A model generated the notes under the pieces. That model was not told the origin of the DNA and did no database searches. It was given only the letters and a program-made list of their open reading frames with translations. From Phoronis australis (Eukaryota > Phoronida > Phoronidae), in NCBI GenBank assembly GCA_002633005.1, contig NMRA01000339.1, positions 396,510 to 460,509 of the forward strand: 64,000 bases of DNA. The letters run 5' to 3'. Positions 22,601-34,452 of the stretch are shown here, piece after piece. The first letter of the stretch is position 1; every line of letters begins with the position of its first letter. The translations under genes were made by a program, and so were the position numbers.

Positions 22601-22628
22601 CTTGGGGCAGTGGTTAGCGCAAGATTAG
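13603..22628 (+). CDS. PRSS16: Serine carboxypeptidase-like peptidase, family S28 (PRSS16/K12H4.7-like)
   Basis: Exons 13603-13806, 14793-14974, 15995-16227, 16817-16952, 17565-17884, 20172-20265, 21492-21700 and 22516-22628 join in frame with GT/AG sites to 496 residues, the usual S28 length. A signal peptide is clear ([19 protein letters not shown]), followed by [12 protein letters not shown], the usual start of the mature fold. The nucleophile is Ser172 in FGGSYPG, the acid is Asp438 in [10 protein letters not shown] and the base is His463 in GTAHC, so the triad is intact. Exon 3 has [16 protein letters not shown] and exons 5-6 join to give [18 protein letters not shown], which point to the PRSS16/K12H4.7 branch rather than PRCP/DPP7. 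It should be a secreted or lysosomal peptidase cleaving near proline. AATAAA signals occur at 22694 and 22917. Introns 1 and 5 hold dispersed repeats. The symbol is by family resemblance only. Confidence 0.95.
14187..14620 (+). repeat. Dispersed hairpin repeat, partly tandem, in S28 intron 1
   Basis: A unit of about 145 bases with the hairpin CCAACTTGTT ... AACAAGTTGG around a CGATTCTATAG loop occurs twice in tandem, near 14195-14240 and 14333-14385. Each is followed by a shared CCTGTAGCCAATATCTTACA. The second unit continues into a 3' part (AGTTTTTGAATCACCAAAAT and onward) that is also present in the intron 5 copy. No coding potential is seen. Confidence 0.75.
18230..18590 (+). repeat. Second copy of the hairpin repeat, in S28 intron 5
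   Basis: Same orientation and order of blocks as the intron 1 copy: the AACAAGTTGGGAAG hairpin, CCTGTAGCCAATATCTTACA, GGCCAGCTCTCTTTTG, then AGTTTTTGAATCGCCAAAAT. There is one hairpin unit rather than two. The short frames inside are not convincing as coding sequence. Confidence 0.75.
19107..19206 (+). repeat. tRNA-derived SINE-like sequence
   Basis: The stretch is bracketed by the inverted pair GCAGTGTGGCC and GGCCACACTGC and has a good polymerase III B box (GGTTCGAGTCCC). The A-box region does not fit the consensus and the T-stem is imperfect, so it reads as a decayed tRNA-related SINE, not a working tRNA. Confidence 0.4.
19240..20545 (+). repeat. Duplicated S28 intron 5-exon 6-intron 6 block, first copy
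   Basis: This block, including S28 exon 6, is repeated with considerable divergence at about 36515-38935 in the same orientation. Shared landmarks are GGGTTTTCATCACTGTGGTA, CACTAATTGTCATCGAGTGT and the exon 6 core. The copy here is the functional one, with the correct acceptor at 20170-20171 and donor at 20266-20267. Confidence 0.8.
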
Positions 22629-24117
22629 CCTATTGACTCAGCTTATAGTAACTTACTTCCAGTTGGTGGGCACCTCCTCTACTGGACAAACGTAATAAAG
22701 CAAGAGGACATCGAAAATTGGCTACTAATACTCAAAGAGATTGGTTTAAATTAAACTTTCCGTACATTTCAAAGGAGTGCTTTAAGTAAGGATTGTCTGC
22801 GATAATGTTATTAAATATCTGTGTTGCTTATTGAATTGAAAGTTCAGGATACAGTACTGAGGGCTACCCTGAAATACCCCAATTTTTACTCAGGATTTTA
22901 AGGACTTTTGTGTCTTAATAAAAACATGCTATTTATTTAATTTCTGCATCTTTACTTAATATGAACGGGAATGCAGTAAGCCCCGAAAGCAGCATGCCGT
23001 TGACTTTTGTTTTCTTTGGCCGTCGCTGCGGAGGCTGTCGTCGCCCTACCCCTTTACCAATCCAAACCCGTCTGTAGTAAATGAGTGCCTTATACTCCAC
23101 GACACACTAATGTGACTTCGACAGGTTTCGCACACTGGTCGGTGACACCACTGGACCACACACTGGGTGTTTTGTGAATAAAATTTATTAGGTTTTTACT
23201 TGACCTACATGTATGCCTGCGTTGGAATATGCGGCGGGAAATCTTGGTTGACGGAAGAAGGAAATAACGGACGCTCATGTATTTACTTACTGCTTTCTCG
23301 CTGTTTAACATTCCAGCTCACCGAACAATCTGTGGCTGCTGTGTTGCTGCCGTGGTTTATTAGCGAAGCACTTCTCGCCTTCCACGCGATGCGTACGTGA
23401 TCGATCTGGCCAACCTCGAATTTCGCGTGCGGCTTCAGGGTTTCGCTGATACATGATGTGAAAATAGTGGTTACACTATTGGATGTAACATCTTGACTTA
23501 TGATTTTTGAAAATAAAACTCAAATATTCGTTGTACCAAAGCCGGTGACTTAGCCAGTTACAGACGATTAAAATACTGATTGCCATTTATCTAGTTGGGT
23601 TCATTTGCAGCACTGATCTACCAGAGCGTTAGATCGAGCCGCGGGGTTGCCGGGGCCGGTTCCCGAGCTGAGTGATCTCAGAAAATCAGTCGCACTCAAT
23701 CCACTCGTGATCGATGAATGGCGCTGATTTAAAGGCGAAGGCAACCTTTTTTCATGTCATTTTTAGCAAAAGTAAGGTTCGTTGATTATCCCAAACATAT
23801 TTTTCACTTATTTACTGCATTTCGTAATTTACTCGTCGTCTACTCCGGAAGTGACTGTTTGGGAGGCAAGAATTTCGCGTCAATTTCTTTTCATATAGTC
23901 TGACTGTGAGAGCAGTCGAGTCAGTCATTGTTCTACCTCGGTTGTGATAATTTCGGTCGCCGTTTGCTTTTGCTTACGAGTCAGTCAACATGCCACGCTG
24001 TTGCTGCGTACTGGGGTGTACTCGTTACCGTCTCACGTATAGAGGAAGAACTGTCCTACTTGCCCGAGTGTCCCGCGACACACTCCCACTGGAAGGTGAT
24101 CTGAGCACCCAAACTGC

Positions 24118-24423
24118 TTACATCCCGCCGTATGACTCCCTCGCCACACACCTGGCACCTTCCAAATAGCTCCAATACAAGTCCACAATAAACTTATCGA
24201 ACTTAGGCTCACCGATCTGTTTATTGGATGACAAACTGTCCTCTTCACTGGGTGTCAAACTGGGCCTGTATTCACTCCCACTACTCAACATCGCTGCAGG
24301 GCTGCTTACAGGCTCTGGGGTAGAGACAACAGCACTGGGCGAATCACTGCTAGTTCCCGGAATTGCACGCAATGGGGTACGTTCGGAGGCACGGGTGACA
24401 GTAGATGAAGTGCCTCCAGTCAC
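24118..24423 (-). pseudogene. Second transposase-derived frame of Kolobok copy 1
   Basis: A Ser/Thr/Pro-rich linker (SSTVTRASERTPLRAIPGTS) is followed by FDKFIVDLYWSYLEGARCVA. The next stretch in another frame resembles the CxxCG module that follows THAP in Kolobok-like proteins. It is nearly the same as 40451-40732 in copy 2. Confidence 0.65.
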
Positions 24424-24593
24424 TGTATATAATGGCCACAGCTCGCGAGGCTTCTCGCTTCAAAAACGCACTTCTCGGGGTTGGCGATGGGGCGCTGCCG
24501 GGAATCAACAGCGACGGTATGGTACCCTTCTTCAGGCGTTAATTGTTTCGCAGGGACCTTCATCAATTCAGCGTACATACCTAAGTGTCATAA

Positions 24594-24800
24594 TCTGACG
24601 GCAGAAAATGCTTGCCACACACTCGGTAACCCTCCATTACTTTGTACGTTGCGTGGACGGGTAGCGCTGCGTTCTTCACATGAACGAGCTAGCCAAGTAC
24701 GGCGAAGTGTGCCATCCGTCGGAAAGCGACGCAAGGTACCCAAAGCGCGTGTGAGACGATAATGAGTACATCCCGGCACGCAGCAACAGCGTACGTGGCA
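24594..24800 (-). pseudogene. Broken THAP-domain frame of Kolobok copy 1
   Basis: Encodes the N-terminal part of a THAP finger (CCCVPGC, then RRFPTDGTLRRTWL) and stops at PSVWQAFSAVRL. In the neighbouring frame the sequence reads VCGKHFLPSDYDRY, the expected second half of the finger with its C and H ligands, so one base is out of step. The same break is present in copy 2. A separate 4-base insertion breaks the start. Confidence 0.75.
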
Positions 24801-25855
24801 TGTTGACTGACTTGTAAACAAAACCAAACGACGACCGAACTTATCACAAACGAGGTAGAACAATGACTGACTCGACAGCTCTCACAGTCAGACTATAATG
24901 AAAAGAAATTGGCGCGAAACTCTTGCCTCCCAAAACGTCACTTCCGGAGTAGAGGACGAGAAATTAATCAAATTACGAAGAGCTGTAATTAAGTGAAAAA
25001 TATGTCTGCGATAATCAACGAACCTTATTTTTGCTAAAAATGACATGAAAAAAGGTCGCCTTAGCCTTTAAGCCTGGCAACTGGTACTGTACATGTACCC
25101 GATCTTAATTTCAACGAATACATGTACTGTTCAGCAGACACTGAGCTGGTGATTTGTTATAAAAACAATAGAATTTGTCCGTTTCAGAGACAATGAGCTC
25201 AAAGACGTTTATTCCATCCAAAGATTAATCACCCAAAATGCGTTTCTCAGCTATAAAACCTGGCAGGTAGAGGCCCCCGACGTCCGAAAGCGCTCAGAGG
25301 GACTGAGGTGACTGCGTACTGGATCTGCGCACGGCTGTTACCTTGTAGACACAATGCTCACCAATATGTAGTGTATGATGACGATATTTTAAGAAAACTC
25401 AGAGGGTCGCAAAATTGGTGAATTTTTTTCCATCAATAAGATTAAACTATTGTTGATTATTTCAAGTTTTGGCTGCTCATGCCAAATGACGTCGCATTGA
25501 GGTCGCAAGGTATTGTTTAACTTGCAACATCCGTACCTCTTGCGTAAGTGCTTTGATGAGTCAGTTTGTGACAAGTCACTGACTTCTTTGCCGTCCTTGG
25601 AAAGATTCTGTGAAACCTGCAAAGTAAAAAGGTATCATTGAGCAGGGGTGTTGTGCAGTAGCGACGTCAATCCTTTTGAATGATGGCTCAGTGTTCAGTT
25701 GATGTTATCAGCTGCCACGCTCGAAATTCTACTCGACTAAAATTGATGAACTGCGTGGCACGCTTCGTGTAAACTTGCAATTTTGTACTCGAATCTCTAG
25801 GCATGCGACGCGCATGGTTACGCGATCTTTCCAGAGCACAGTGAAAAGGTCATCA

Positions 25856-26020
25856 TATAAATATAGATTATTACATGGCGATGTCGTTATCCCCCGTTAT
25901 CTAGAGCCCCAGTAGATTTTGGATAATACATGTACGCCCCGAGGGTGATAATTCTACAAAATCCATGAGGGCTTTAGATAAGGGGGATAACGACTGAAAA
26001 CATGTAATAGTCTATTTATA
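25856..26020. repeat. Foldback element at the edge of a copy A-specific block
   Basis: Arms at 25856-25908 and 25969-26020 are inverted copies. The left arm reads TTATTACATG and CGTTATCCCCCGTTATCT; the right arm, reversed, reads CTATTACATG and CGTTATCCCCCTTATCT. It sits exactly where copy A departs from copy B, so it may be part of the inserted DNA. Confidence 0.7.
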
Positions 26021-29000
26021 CCACATGAAACCTTGCAATAAATTGATCTGCCTTTCTCGACTTGCCTCGGCTTTGTGTAACTACTTTCTATGTCAGAGGC
26101 CCGGGGTCGGAGGTCGTGACCTTTTAAGAAAAGCCGAGCTATCGTTTTTGTCAAATAACCCTTTTACTCAAAACCAATTGAAAAATAAAACAAAATAGAA
26201 ATAAAGTGAATCTATAAATTAAGGTTTAGCAACTAGTGTAGCTTACTACACATTTTATCACGCTAAGCTTCGACCGGGAAAATATTGTCTGCTAAAGTAG
26301 GTTACCACTAGTAACTGACTATAATGCTCAAGTCAAAGGATCCCGACGACACCGACGATACCCGCATTCAAATTGGAGATCGGTGATTTATAAGTGAGAG
26401 AACACGATAGAAAAATTTCACTGAATTAAAATATGGTTTTTATGGAAATTATGCGTCTTATTTTTCATAGCGTACAAATGTCGATGCAATGCACTTTGCT
26501 GAACATGCTATTGTTGCGCGTGCTCGTTTAAAGACCTGGTCGCACGCGTTGTTAACCCTTATTACATGGTTAGAGGATGTTATAAGGATCCAAGAAGTAC
26601 CTACCCCATAACTAATACACAATTCGTATTCGGAAAAAGTTTAAATGAACGCGCCACTCACGATTCGCATCCGAAGAACCACCGCCATTTTGAACTTGCC
26701 GCGAACCCGGAAGTACAATTCATTCAGGAACCCAGGCTTAGAAAACGCCGTCAGTGTGGATGGACGAGTGCATGTTACCAGCTTGCAAACGGGGATAAAA
26801 TAATCGACAGCGCGCCATAATTTTAATAAAATCAAAATACGGACAACTTTATCGAATTTGCTGAAGAAACGTGGCGAATCAATTTTGACAGAAATTATTT
26901 TGCCGGACTCGGGACCGCAGCGTATCGGACCCGGTGCCGATCGAGACCAGACACTGGCGATGAACGGAAAATGCATGCGGTTGCGAGCTGTTTTGTCGAA
27001 GTAAAATGCTCAAATCATAAATGCCGCATTTCTTCAAAGATAGTTTCAGACACTTGCATGAAATCATACGGGCTGGTTAGTCCTGTGTCACTCTGCCGCG
27101 GCAGACCTTAGCTAGCCTCAGTGCCAGCTACCAGTGAAGACTATCGTCAAAATACAGCTTGTGAGAGAGTAGATGAGGGCGAAGCCCTCAGACAGCTTAG
27201 CGAGATCGGAGGATCTCGCCTTCTGTCCTTGCTGTGGTTGGTGTGGACGCGGATCGAGGGCAGGACCTGGTAGGCCGGTGGTGGTAGAGGTGGTGTGCTT
27301 GATCTTCTTCTGGAGACGAGACGCTGGCTGGATGGCAACAGCGTTATTGACATCGTAGAGGTGAAGCTGGCTTGATGGCAACAGCTTAGAGTTGGTTCAC
27401 ATGAAGCCGGCTTGCTGGCAACAGCTGTCATGCTACTGATTGCTTGTCTTTATACTGCCCCGTCGGGACAGTTTTTTTTTTCGTTGTCTTTATACTGCCC
27501 CGTCGCCCCTTCGGAACAGTTAAAAAAATACAGCTTGTTAGTACATGTAGGCCTATATAGCTTTGCGCCAAGGATATCCTTAGGACTAACTGGTCGCTGG
27601 CCACAGCGCTCGCTCAAACCGTAGGTTTATTTAGAACTTGGCACTTCTGGCGAACTGTGCAAAGTTGTTGGCTTTCAATAGAGATTTGCCCAGACTTTGT
27701 ATGAGCGCACCAAGCCTAAAAGAATGGGGGGGGGGGCTGGAATTTTTGGGAATGCCTATCTTTTACTATAAGATTCACTGGGTATGTTCAGAGCTATGAA
27801 TTGCAGACGCTAAATGTTGGTACTTCCTGTCTTCTAGTGGAATATTGTCTTTTTTTCTACTTTTTTCGGAGTTCTTGTGACTGAGGCAGACCTAATTTGC
27901 ATTTCTCCAAAGGGGGCTCGATCGAGCACATAAGTATGACAAGTCCAATACAAAATGTTATCATTTTTATTCATTAACCTAAAATGAGTCAAACTTTTAA
28001 CATAATAAGTAACTTAAAATGTACAATACTTTACAATATTTAGCATTACAAACACTATTCAACACATGCACGCACCCAGCCTTCAATATGGGGGGCTCGA
28101 ATTCCGGCGATGTGGGGCTTTTGCTAAAAAATGAGTGGGCGGACTAAAAAAAACGGAAGCACCATTGTGAATTGCGCGCGTTTGCGCTTCTTTAGTGGAC
28201 TTTTGTCCCATTTTCTCGGGCTTTTTTTCTCTCGGGGGCGGACCTATTTGCCCACTTCGCCAAATGGGGGGCTCGTTCGAGCCCCTCCCCCTTGGTGCGC
28301 GCCTGCAACACTGAGCGAAAGTTTCCATGTTATGAAAGTGGACTTACATGTAACTATTACCATGGTGACCGAATAGTGTTTCCTTACACCAGAATTTGAC
28401 AAGCATGAAGTTGCAAGGATGAAGAATTGGAGGCTTGAAGCTTTACAATCCAACATAGCTTATTTCCCGAATTAAGATTACTCATATTAATTGTTGACTT
28501 GATAACCTGAATTAAGAAGCAATAAGTTACAAAACATGACTTGAAAGCAATTGAGACTTTAAATTTAGAAAAATATGAATCATTTTGTGACACCGAATCA
28601 CGCCTTGAGCAGCAGTTGACAGTCAAACAAAAAACCATATCAAAATTATTTAAATTATTTTTTAGCTTAGTGTAAGATCACCTGTCCTCCAATATGTCTG
28701 ACGCGATCCAAACAAAGTGACCCAAATTTCGCCACAAAAATTGCAATAACTTTACACTGCTTGCCCCGAGTTTGATACTTTTTCGATTCTTTCTGAGTAG
28801 AATGCACTAAATTTCCGATGATAGCAAAGTACTTTTTCAAAGCGAGAAAAAAATCAAAACGAAAAAATTGGTTCGACCCATATTGGTTCCTAGGTTCGAC
28901 CGGCCTGCGCAAGGAACTAAACACCAATGCTCATTTAAAATAATAAGTACGCGTAGCATTCCAAAAAATTCAACGACCACTAACTACAAACTATAAATAC

Positions 29001-29364
29001 ACTACATACATGTATGCACACTAATCACGAGATATTTCTAATAAAACAAAATAATAAAGACTTTTCGAGCAAGCGATAGCACATTCAGTTACAAGGAAAA
29101 AATGGCGGCGTTCAGGACAAGGTCCTGAACTGATGAGCCGGAAATGTGGGTACGGAAATAACCGATGAAAGCCGGTAATTATACGCTCACAGAGAAGGGC
29201 CAAATACGGTTAAAAAATCGCTTTTGGCAAAAAAGGCGAAAAGAATATAAAGAAAGGGTGTCGAAAATAAGATTTTATGTAATAAGTATTTTCGGCTACT
29301 GGAAAAACATGGGCATTTTGCAACCATGTCTTTAAGTATTTTATTTTCACATTCGATGACGTCA
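26021..29364. other. Copy A-specific block, no gene recognised
   Basis: None of the frames resembles a known family. Visible items are a GC-rich stretch at 27100-27430 with three imperfect repeats (see 27326-27425), two copies of TGTCTTTATACTGCCCCGTC near 27448 and 27486, a G-run at 27727, and G-rich dispersed-repeat sequence near 28090-28290. The block could contain a retroelement LTR, but no partner LTR or coding part was found. Confidence 0.5.
27326..27425 (+). repeat. Three imperfect repeats of a CTGGCT-ATGGCAACAGC unit
   Basis: Units near 27326, 27366 and 27406 share CTGGCTxGATGGCAACAGC or CCGGCTTGCTGGCAACAGC at about 40-base spacing. They lie just upstream of two copies of the TATA-bearing string TGTCTTTATACTGCCCCGTC. 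The arrangement resembles a promoter or LTR, but nothing confirms it. Confidence 0.5.
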
Positions 29365-29436
29365 GCCGCAGAGTAGTGTAGTGGTAAAGCCGGCGACTCG
29401 AAATTCTTGAGGCCCGGGTTCGAATCCGGCCTCGGT
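29365..29436 (+). repeat. tRNA-like SINE head
   Basis: The A-box-like TAGTGTAGTGGTAAAGCC and a B box GGTTCGAATCC are spaced as in a tRNA. The T-stem has mismatches and there is no acceptor stem, so I read it as a tRNA-derived SINE fragment. Confidence 0.5.
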
Positions 29437-29449
29437 TTCCAGCCAAAAT

Positions 29450-29471
29450 GTTATCTCACTAGTGAGATAAC
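29450..29471. repeat. Perfect 22-bp palindrome
   Basis: GTTATCTCAC-TAGTGAGATAAC reads the same on both strands with no loop. It follows the tRNA-like fragment by 13 bases and lies near the right edge of the copy A-specific block. Confidence 0.9.
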
Positions 29472-32400
29472 TTCATGAGTTATTTTACGGTTGTATCTGC
29501 CATTCGAGGATAATATTGTGGTATAACGCGCCTTTTCGTGAATTTAATACACTTCGGGCATTTCGATTGTTGGAAAATATCAAATCTTGCGATTGGCTGA
29601 TATTGAGGAATTATTAGTATAACACTTTCTAATGATAAATGCCTTCACAATAGCTTGTGATTGCTGCAACCATAAGAGCGCCCGTTATGGGCCGGAATTT
29701 TCTGCATGATTCTTTTTGACTCGGGCAAATTACTGGCTTTGACAACAGGTCAAACAAATGAACAAAGCGATTTACTATACTTTCTGACTCATTGTTGTAA
29801 CAATCCGACAAACAAAACATTGAAATACAACCGTGTACGCGTAGATTACCACGCACAACGGTCTAACGAGCTATCCTTGTCTCATGGGGCCAGTCTGCTG
29901 TACAGGTGGTGCTGTGACAGACATTGGCCCGTTTCGCACCAAGCGATGTGCTACATTGTAACAACACTCTTGAAAAAAGGTACAAGCGCAGTCAATTGAA
30001 TTTAGGCAGCGACAGCTAGGGGTAACTTGCTGGTCCGCTAGCGGTAGGGACACGCTGGTAGCATTTTTAAATGTGTCCGCGGGAAATTAAAATTTACCGC
30101 GGTATTTTTTACCGTACACCGGCGTTTTTGATTGGCTAGTTTAATTGTCAACAAGTAGCGCCTTTTACGTAAACAAACTGGCAAGACCGATGGAGGAGGT
30201 GTAAATGTGCACATAGTTTGTGGTTTGTTGCACAGACAAATCGGTGCTTTATTACAGTATGTTCAAAAAATGTGGATCGGAATGTTATGGTTGTGCCTTT
30301 TCGGTGTGCATTTTTCTACTGTCGCCTACCACCAAGTACGTTTGTTTACGTTGCTATCCTGCGTTCGCACAATGAAAAACACGTCGCAAGCCCGGTCTTA
30401 GCTCACAGACCCGAGTGAAGTCTGGATCCGTAAACAATCAACTTTTTGTCAGTTCTACAACGTTCGTGGCCTTGTTTATATTCAGCGTCGAGTTGGCGTG
30501 TCCACCATATGGGGATCAACAATTTTTCAGTTAGACGAGAAGGGCAGAGTATTAGCCAGGATTTTCCCGTCAGACATACCAAATGGAATCTGGAAGAAAT
30601 TTAGCCCCCCCCCCTTTTAATCCACCACTGCTCATGACCGCCTCGATCGCCCAGGCTTAAGGCATTTGATAAAACTGACGGCTAGTTGCATTCGGGTGGA
30701 ATCTCCAACACGCTTGGGTCCGGGATATCAACAGTGTCGTTGATAAAGTTAGTGGAAACCATCATGTAAGTGGTTTTAGCGCCTGAAATATACAACAGCG
30801 GTGGGTTGTAAGTGCGAGGCGAGTACAGTTATGCTCTAGTCATGTCCAAGAGGTGTCACTAGGATTGCCTTGTGTTAGAAATGACTTGAGTGGTGTGGTT
30901 TTGACGAGGAAATAAAAGTAAAAGTGAAAGTAATTGCAAATTAATTTGGAGATCATAACTTTAAACATTTTTAAATGCTAGTCCACGGAGTAAAGCCAAC
31001 TTCCTGGGCATAAAAAATCACGACCAATGGTCTAGTTCTCCATACTCCGAATGTCCTTACTTATTCAATTTAGAGCATCATCATAGCTGCGGATCGGATT
31101 CATATGAAAGTTTCAGATAGGTGCCTCATAGACTCACAGTTATCCAAAACGTTTTAGCACAGTTTCTAAAATGTTCCAGTTTTGTCTTAGGGCTATAAAA
31201 ACAAGACTTCTATGACCTTGATATGGGAATACTCAGAACTTTCTTAAAACGAAAACGAAATGCTTATTTAGAAAACTAAAAGAGGATTTTGAGATTTCAT
31301 ATTTAAACAATTGTATCTAAATAAATTTAGTCATGTGACAACTGATACCGTTGTTTTGCTATGGATGTACCTTTCTTTTTTGCTAATTTTACTGAAAGAA
31401 CACGGTCACGTGACACCATTAATGACACATTGGTATAAATTCAAACAACAAATACTACTGGCTTTATAATTTCAGACAATGTTTACCTTTACTGATTCGA
31501 AATCCATTATAGTTTTGTTTTTGTTGATATTTGGCTAAATACAGACCAGACGACGAGGTTCGACATAATCTTAATTTACTGTAAGTACTAAACAGGTGTC
31601 TGATTCTGTGCTCAAGTATGTAAGTAGCGTTTCTGCAGATGAGTTTTTGGTGGCAGTTAGCACTCGATGACCCCTAATTCGAGCTACAATCTAGAGTTCA
31701 AATTTTAGATTTCGCCGAAGTTCAGACTTAAACGTTAATGCTGGAGTCTTCAATTACCGATGATGTACTCGAATATAGAATAGTTGAAATTTCTTGAGGT
31801 CGTATTTAGTTCACTACAAAATATCTAAAATACGAGTTCGAATTCTGAGATTACGTGATCCAAAGAAGCAGAGGTATTCGGCTGGACGAGTGATAAATGT
31901 ACAAGTACATGTATACTCTGAAGTAGACTAGATAGACTTCATAGTGTACACGATCTTTTTATTCTACAACGAATTTCTCGATGTATTGTTTGATTTTTCA
32001 GTGTAAAAAATTACGAATTGAATAAGAATTGCACACTTTGTCGCGTTTACGACCAGTAAGAGGGGTGGTAGGGCCAGGAGATGTTGTCATCTTATTTATA
32101 TGTAGGTCAGACAATTCAGTGCTTTTCAAGGCGAATAAGAAATGGCTGATATGGAGAGCAAACAGGCAGATGTGTATGCGAAGTTTCAAAAATGGCTTTC
32201 ATGTGATTCGGAGAACAAAACAGCTTTAGACAGGCCTAAGCTATGATCTAGCCATTCATTGAACAAATTAATAAATGCGATCGCTAAAAAGCACAGGCGG
32301 CTTGACGCTGCCATGGCAGTAAGAAGCGTTGCGCTAACCAATGCGGCACGGAACACCGCCACGTTATAAAAGACCAATTGATCTCAAATACTGTACCTCC

Positions 32401-34452
32401 GTCGGGTTGTAGGTTACCACAGAAATTTTTATTCAATATTGTTCATTGGCATTTGTGGGATGTCGTGAAGGAGACCGACCACTATTTCAAAGGACAAGCT
32501 TTCTTGGATAGCGTCTAAAAATGACATGCCGGACAGAGTTGATTTGGTTTCTATGGTTGTACCCAGAAGATGTTCCGTAATTTTCCTGCGACAACATAGG
32601 GATATCTAAATTATTCGCCGTTAGATTAGTCATGATACACGACACTGAATGAAATAAGATATTGTGTTGTACGTTTGCGTAGACAGCACCAACCACTAGG
32701 GTAAACTTCGCTGGGACAAAGGCGGTAGAGACGCTATCCGTACATGTACCTGTATGTGGTTTGCTGCGCGGTGAGCGAATTTGCTCTTTAGTAGATTCGT
32801 TTGCGCATTACATGGACTGGAGAATAAGGGAGCAACGGCAACAGGGATGATATCTACATGTATTGTGTAACAGGTAATTAATTTATAACAAAACGCATTT
32901 GCATGAACATTGTATTAGTATAATAGCGGTTTCGGGATATCTCCTTACGAGAGTTTTAGCCTACCCAGTCGCCGAGCCGCTCAGATGGGTTACTTTTTCG
33001 CCTCCAGTTTCCCTATGAAACAGAAAGGGTGTTTTTCCCACAAAGTTATCTTTGAGAATTTGAAACTCGTCAGTACAAGACGTCCTTCTCCCCACTCTAA
33101 ACTCCTAAAACCTGCAAGGCCGGGGGTTTCAATTGTTATATCAAACTTAACTTAAAGAAAAAAACAAAGATGTACTCCTTATTAAAAACACGGAATCTCT
33201 GTACTGTTTCAGGTTCACGGATTACAAACATCTGCGCAAGAATCCCTTCAAAACGGGGACTATTTCAAGTGTACGCTGAAAAATGTTTTTTCATGGGCAA
33301 TCATTACAAATGGTTCCGTTTTTGACCTTATTCTCTAAATAGATTGGTAGTCTGGTGTTCTACAGCTGCACCCTAGTCAAAATACATGTGTCAGTAATCG
33401 ACTACCTTCTGGTATGCGACACTTTTTTCAAACGGTACATAACCCAGTATCGTCCGGTTACCTATTTTCGTCAGGCTCCAAAGTTCGTCCGCCATCTTGT
33501 TTCGCGTGCAGCGCAACCACGCGGGACTTAGCGTTCCAATTTGGAGTGCTCGTCTTCACGTTAGGTACTAACCTCTCGGGAGAAACACGTATCAAAGTAA
33601 TGAGACAAAAATCGGTGAGTTTACCGATTGTTTTTTAAAACCACTTAAAAATCAGTAGATTTTACTAATACACTTTTTTGTGNGTGTCAGTAATCGACTA
33701 CCTTCTGGTATGCGACACTTTTTTCAAACGGTACATAACCCAGTATATATAATAATTTCAATAACACACCCAGACCTTCCATTTCTTCCCACAAATCCTA
33801 ATATGTTCAAACCTAACTGAAATATAAATCTTTACAATTTGATTTATATTATTGTAGCTTCACTTCCAACGAAAACGACAACCATAGTGATAGCTTATGC
33901 TTGGATTATGAGAACACTTAATTTTATTAATTTATAGTAAAACAAGTCAAACGCAATCTTTGCTGAACGTTAGTACGAAATGTTTATATTTTAGTGACAT
34001 TTTTCTATTTACGAAACTTTTCACGTGCTTTAAATTAGTGAAGAACACAATATCTTTAAAAGAGGTTCCAAGAGAAGCTTTGAAAAATAGTTGTGAGTCG
34101 TGTACTAAATTGCGAGAGATTATTTTTGAAGAAAACATTTTTACCGACAGCGCTTCTATAGGGATAGTTAGCAAAATACCACAATGGGATATCTGACTTC
34201 GATTTTTAAATCAGGAATTTTAAGCCACTTATAGGTATACTTCAGATTTGATCATCGTGGCAACGCAAATAGTCAGATTATCAAGCCTATCGATACAGTG
34301 TATGGCAGATCGGACGTCGGAGTCCGCTGTTCCAAAAAACAGCTGTGTTCTTTCACGAATAGAAAGATTCAAGATTCGTTCTCATTCAATTCATAAAGAC
34401 AAACGAAGTTCCTGATCGTAACTGCCAAAGGAAGACGTTTCTTTATAGTCAC
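29472..34452. other. Remainder of duplication copy A, no gene recognised
   Basis: Mostly paralogous to 50779-55060, plus the copy A-only blocks. The short frames here are not conserved in copy B except where nucleotide identity is high. No splice-bounded exon was recognised apart from the ependymin-like one at 34453. The equivalents of ependymin exons 3 and 4, which lie at 51719-52166 in copy B, are missing here. Confidence 0.5.
33388..33746. other. Exact 63-bp direct repeat around a single-N join
   Basis: The segment GTGTCAGTAATCGACTACC through ACATAACCCAGTAT occurs at 33388-33450 and again at 33684-33746, directly after an N at 33683. Copy B has it once (near 53460-53515). An unmerged contig overlap or a mixed-haplotype join is more likely than a real duplication. 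Confidence 0.7.

Larger units (their letters stand above)
23733..25067 (-). mobile_element. Kolobok-type DNA transposon with THAP domain, internally deleted, copy 1
   Basis: The 1335-bp element starts AGGCGAAGGCAACC and ends with the inverse (GGTCGCCTTAGCCT). It is flanked on both sides by TTAA (23729-23732 and 25068-25071). Inverted repeats are about 0.3 kb long. Coding remnants run on the minus strand: a THAP zinc finger (CCCVPGCTHYR, about 24594-24790) and a second frame at 24118-24423 (SSGSEYRPS, KFIVDLYWSYLEGA), both nearly the same as in the copy at 39819. Here a 4-base insertion (GTAC) just after the THAP start codon puts the start out of frame. TTAA targets plus THAP transposases point to Kolobok. 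The element is too short for a whole transposase and was presumably mobilised in trans. Confidence 0.85.

Noticed and set aside
26641-26976. 111-codon minus-strand frame and an overlapping plus-strand frame
   Set aside because: Neither resembles a known protein, and the block is missing from duplication copy B.
27118-27431. Ser/Pro-rich minus-strand frames
   Set aside because: Composition follows the short direct repeats and GC-rich DNA; no domain is recognisable.
29365-29436. Possible tRNA gene
   Set aside because: A and B boxes are present, but the T-stem is mismatched and no acceptor stem forms; kept as a SINE-like repeat.
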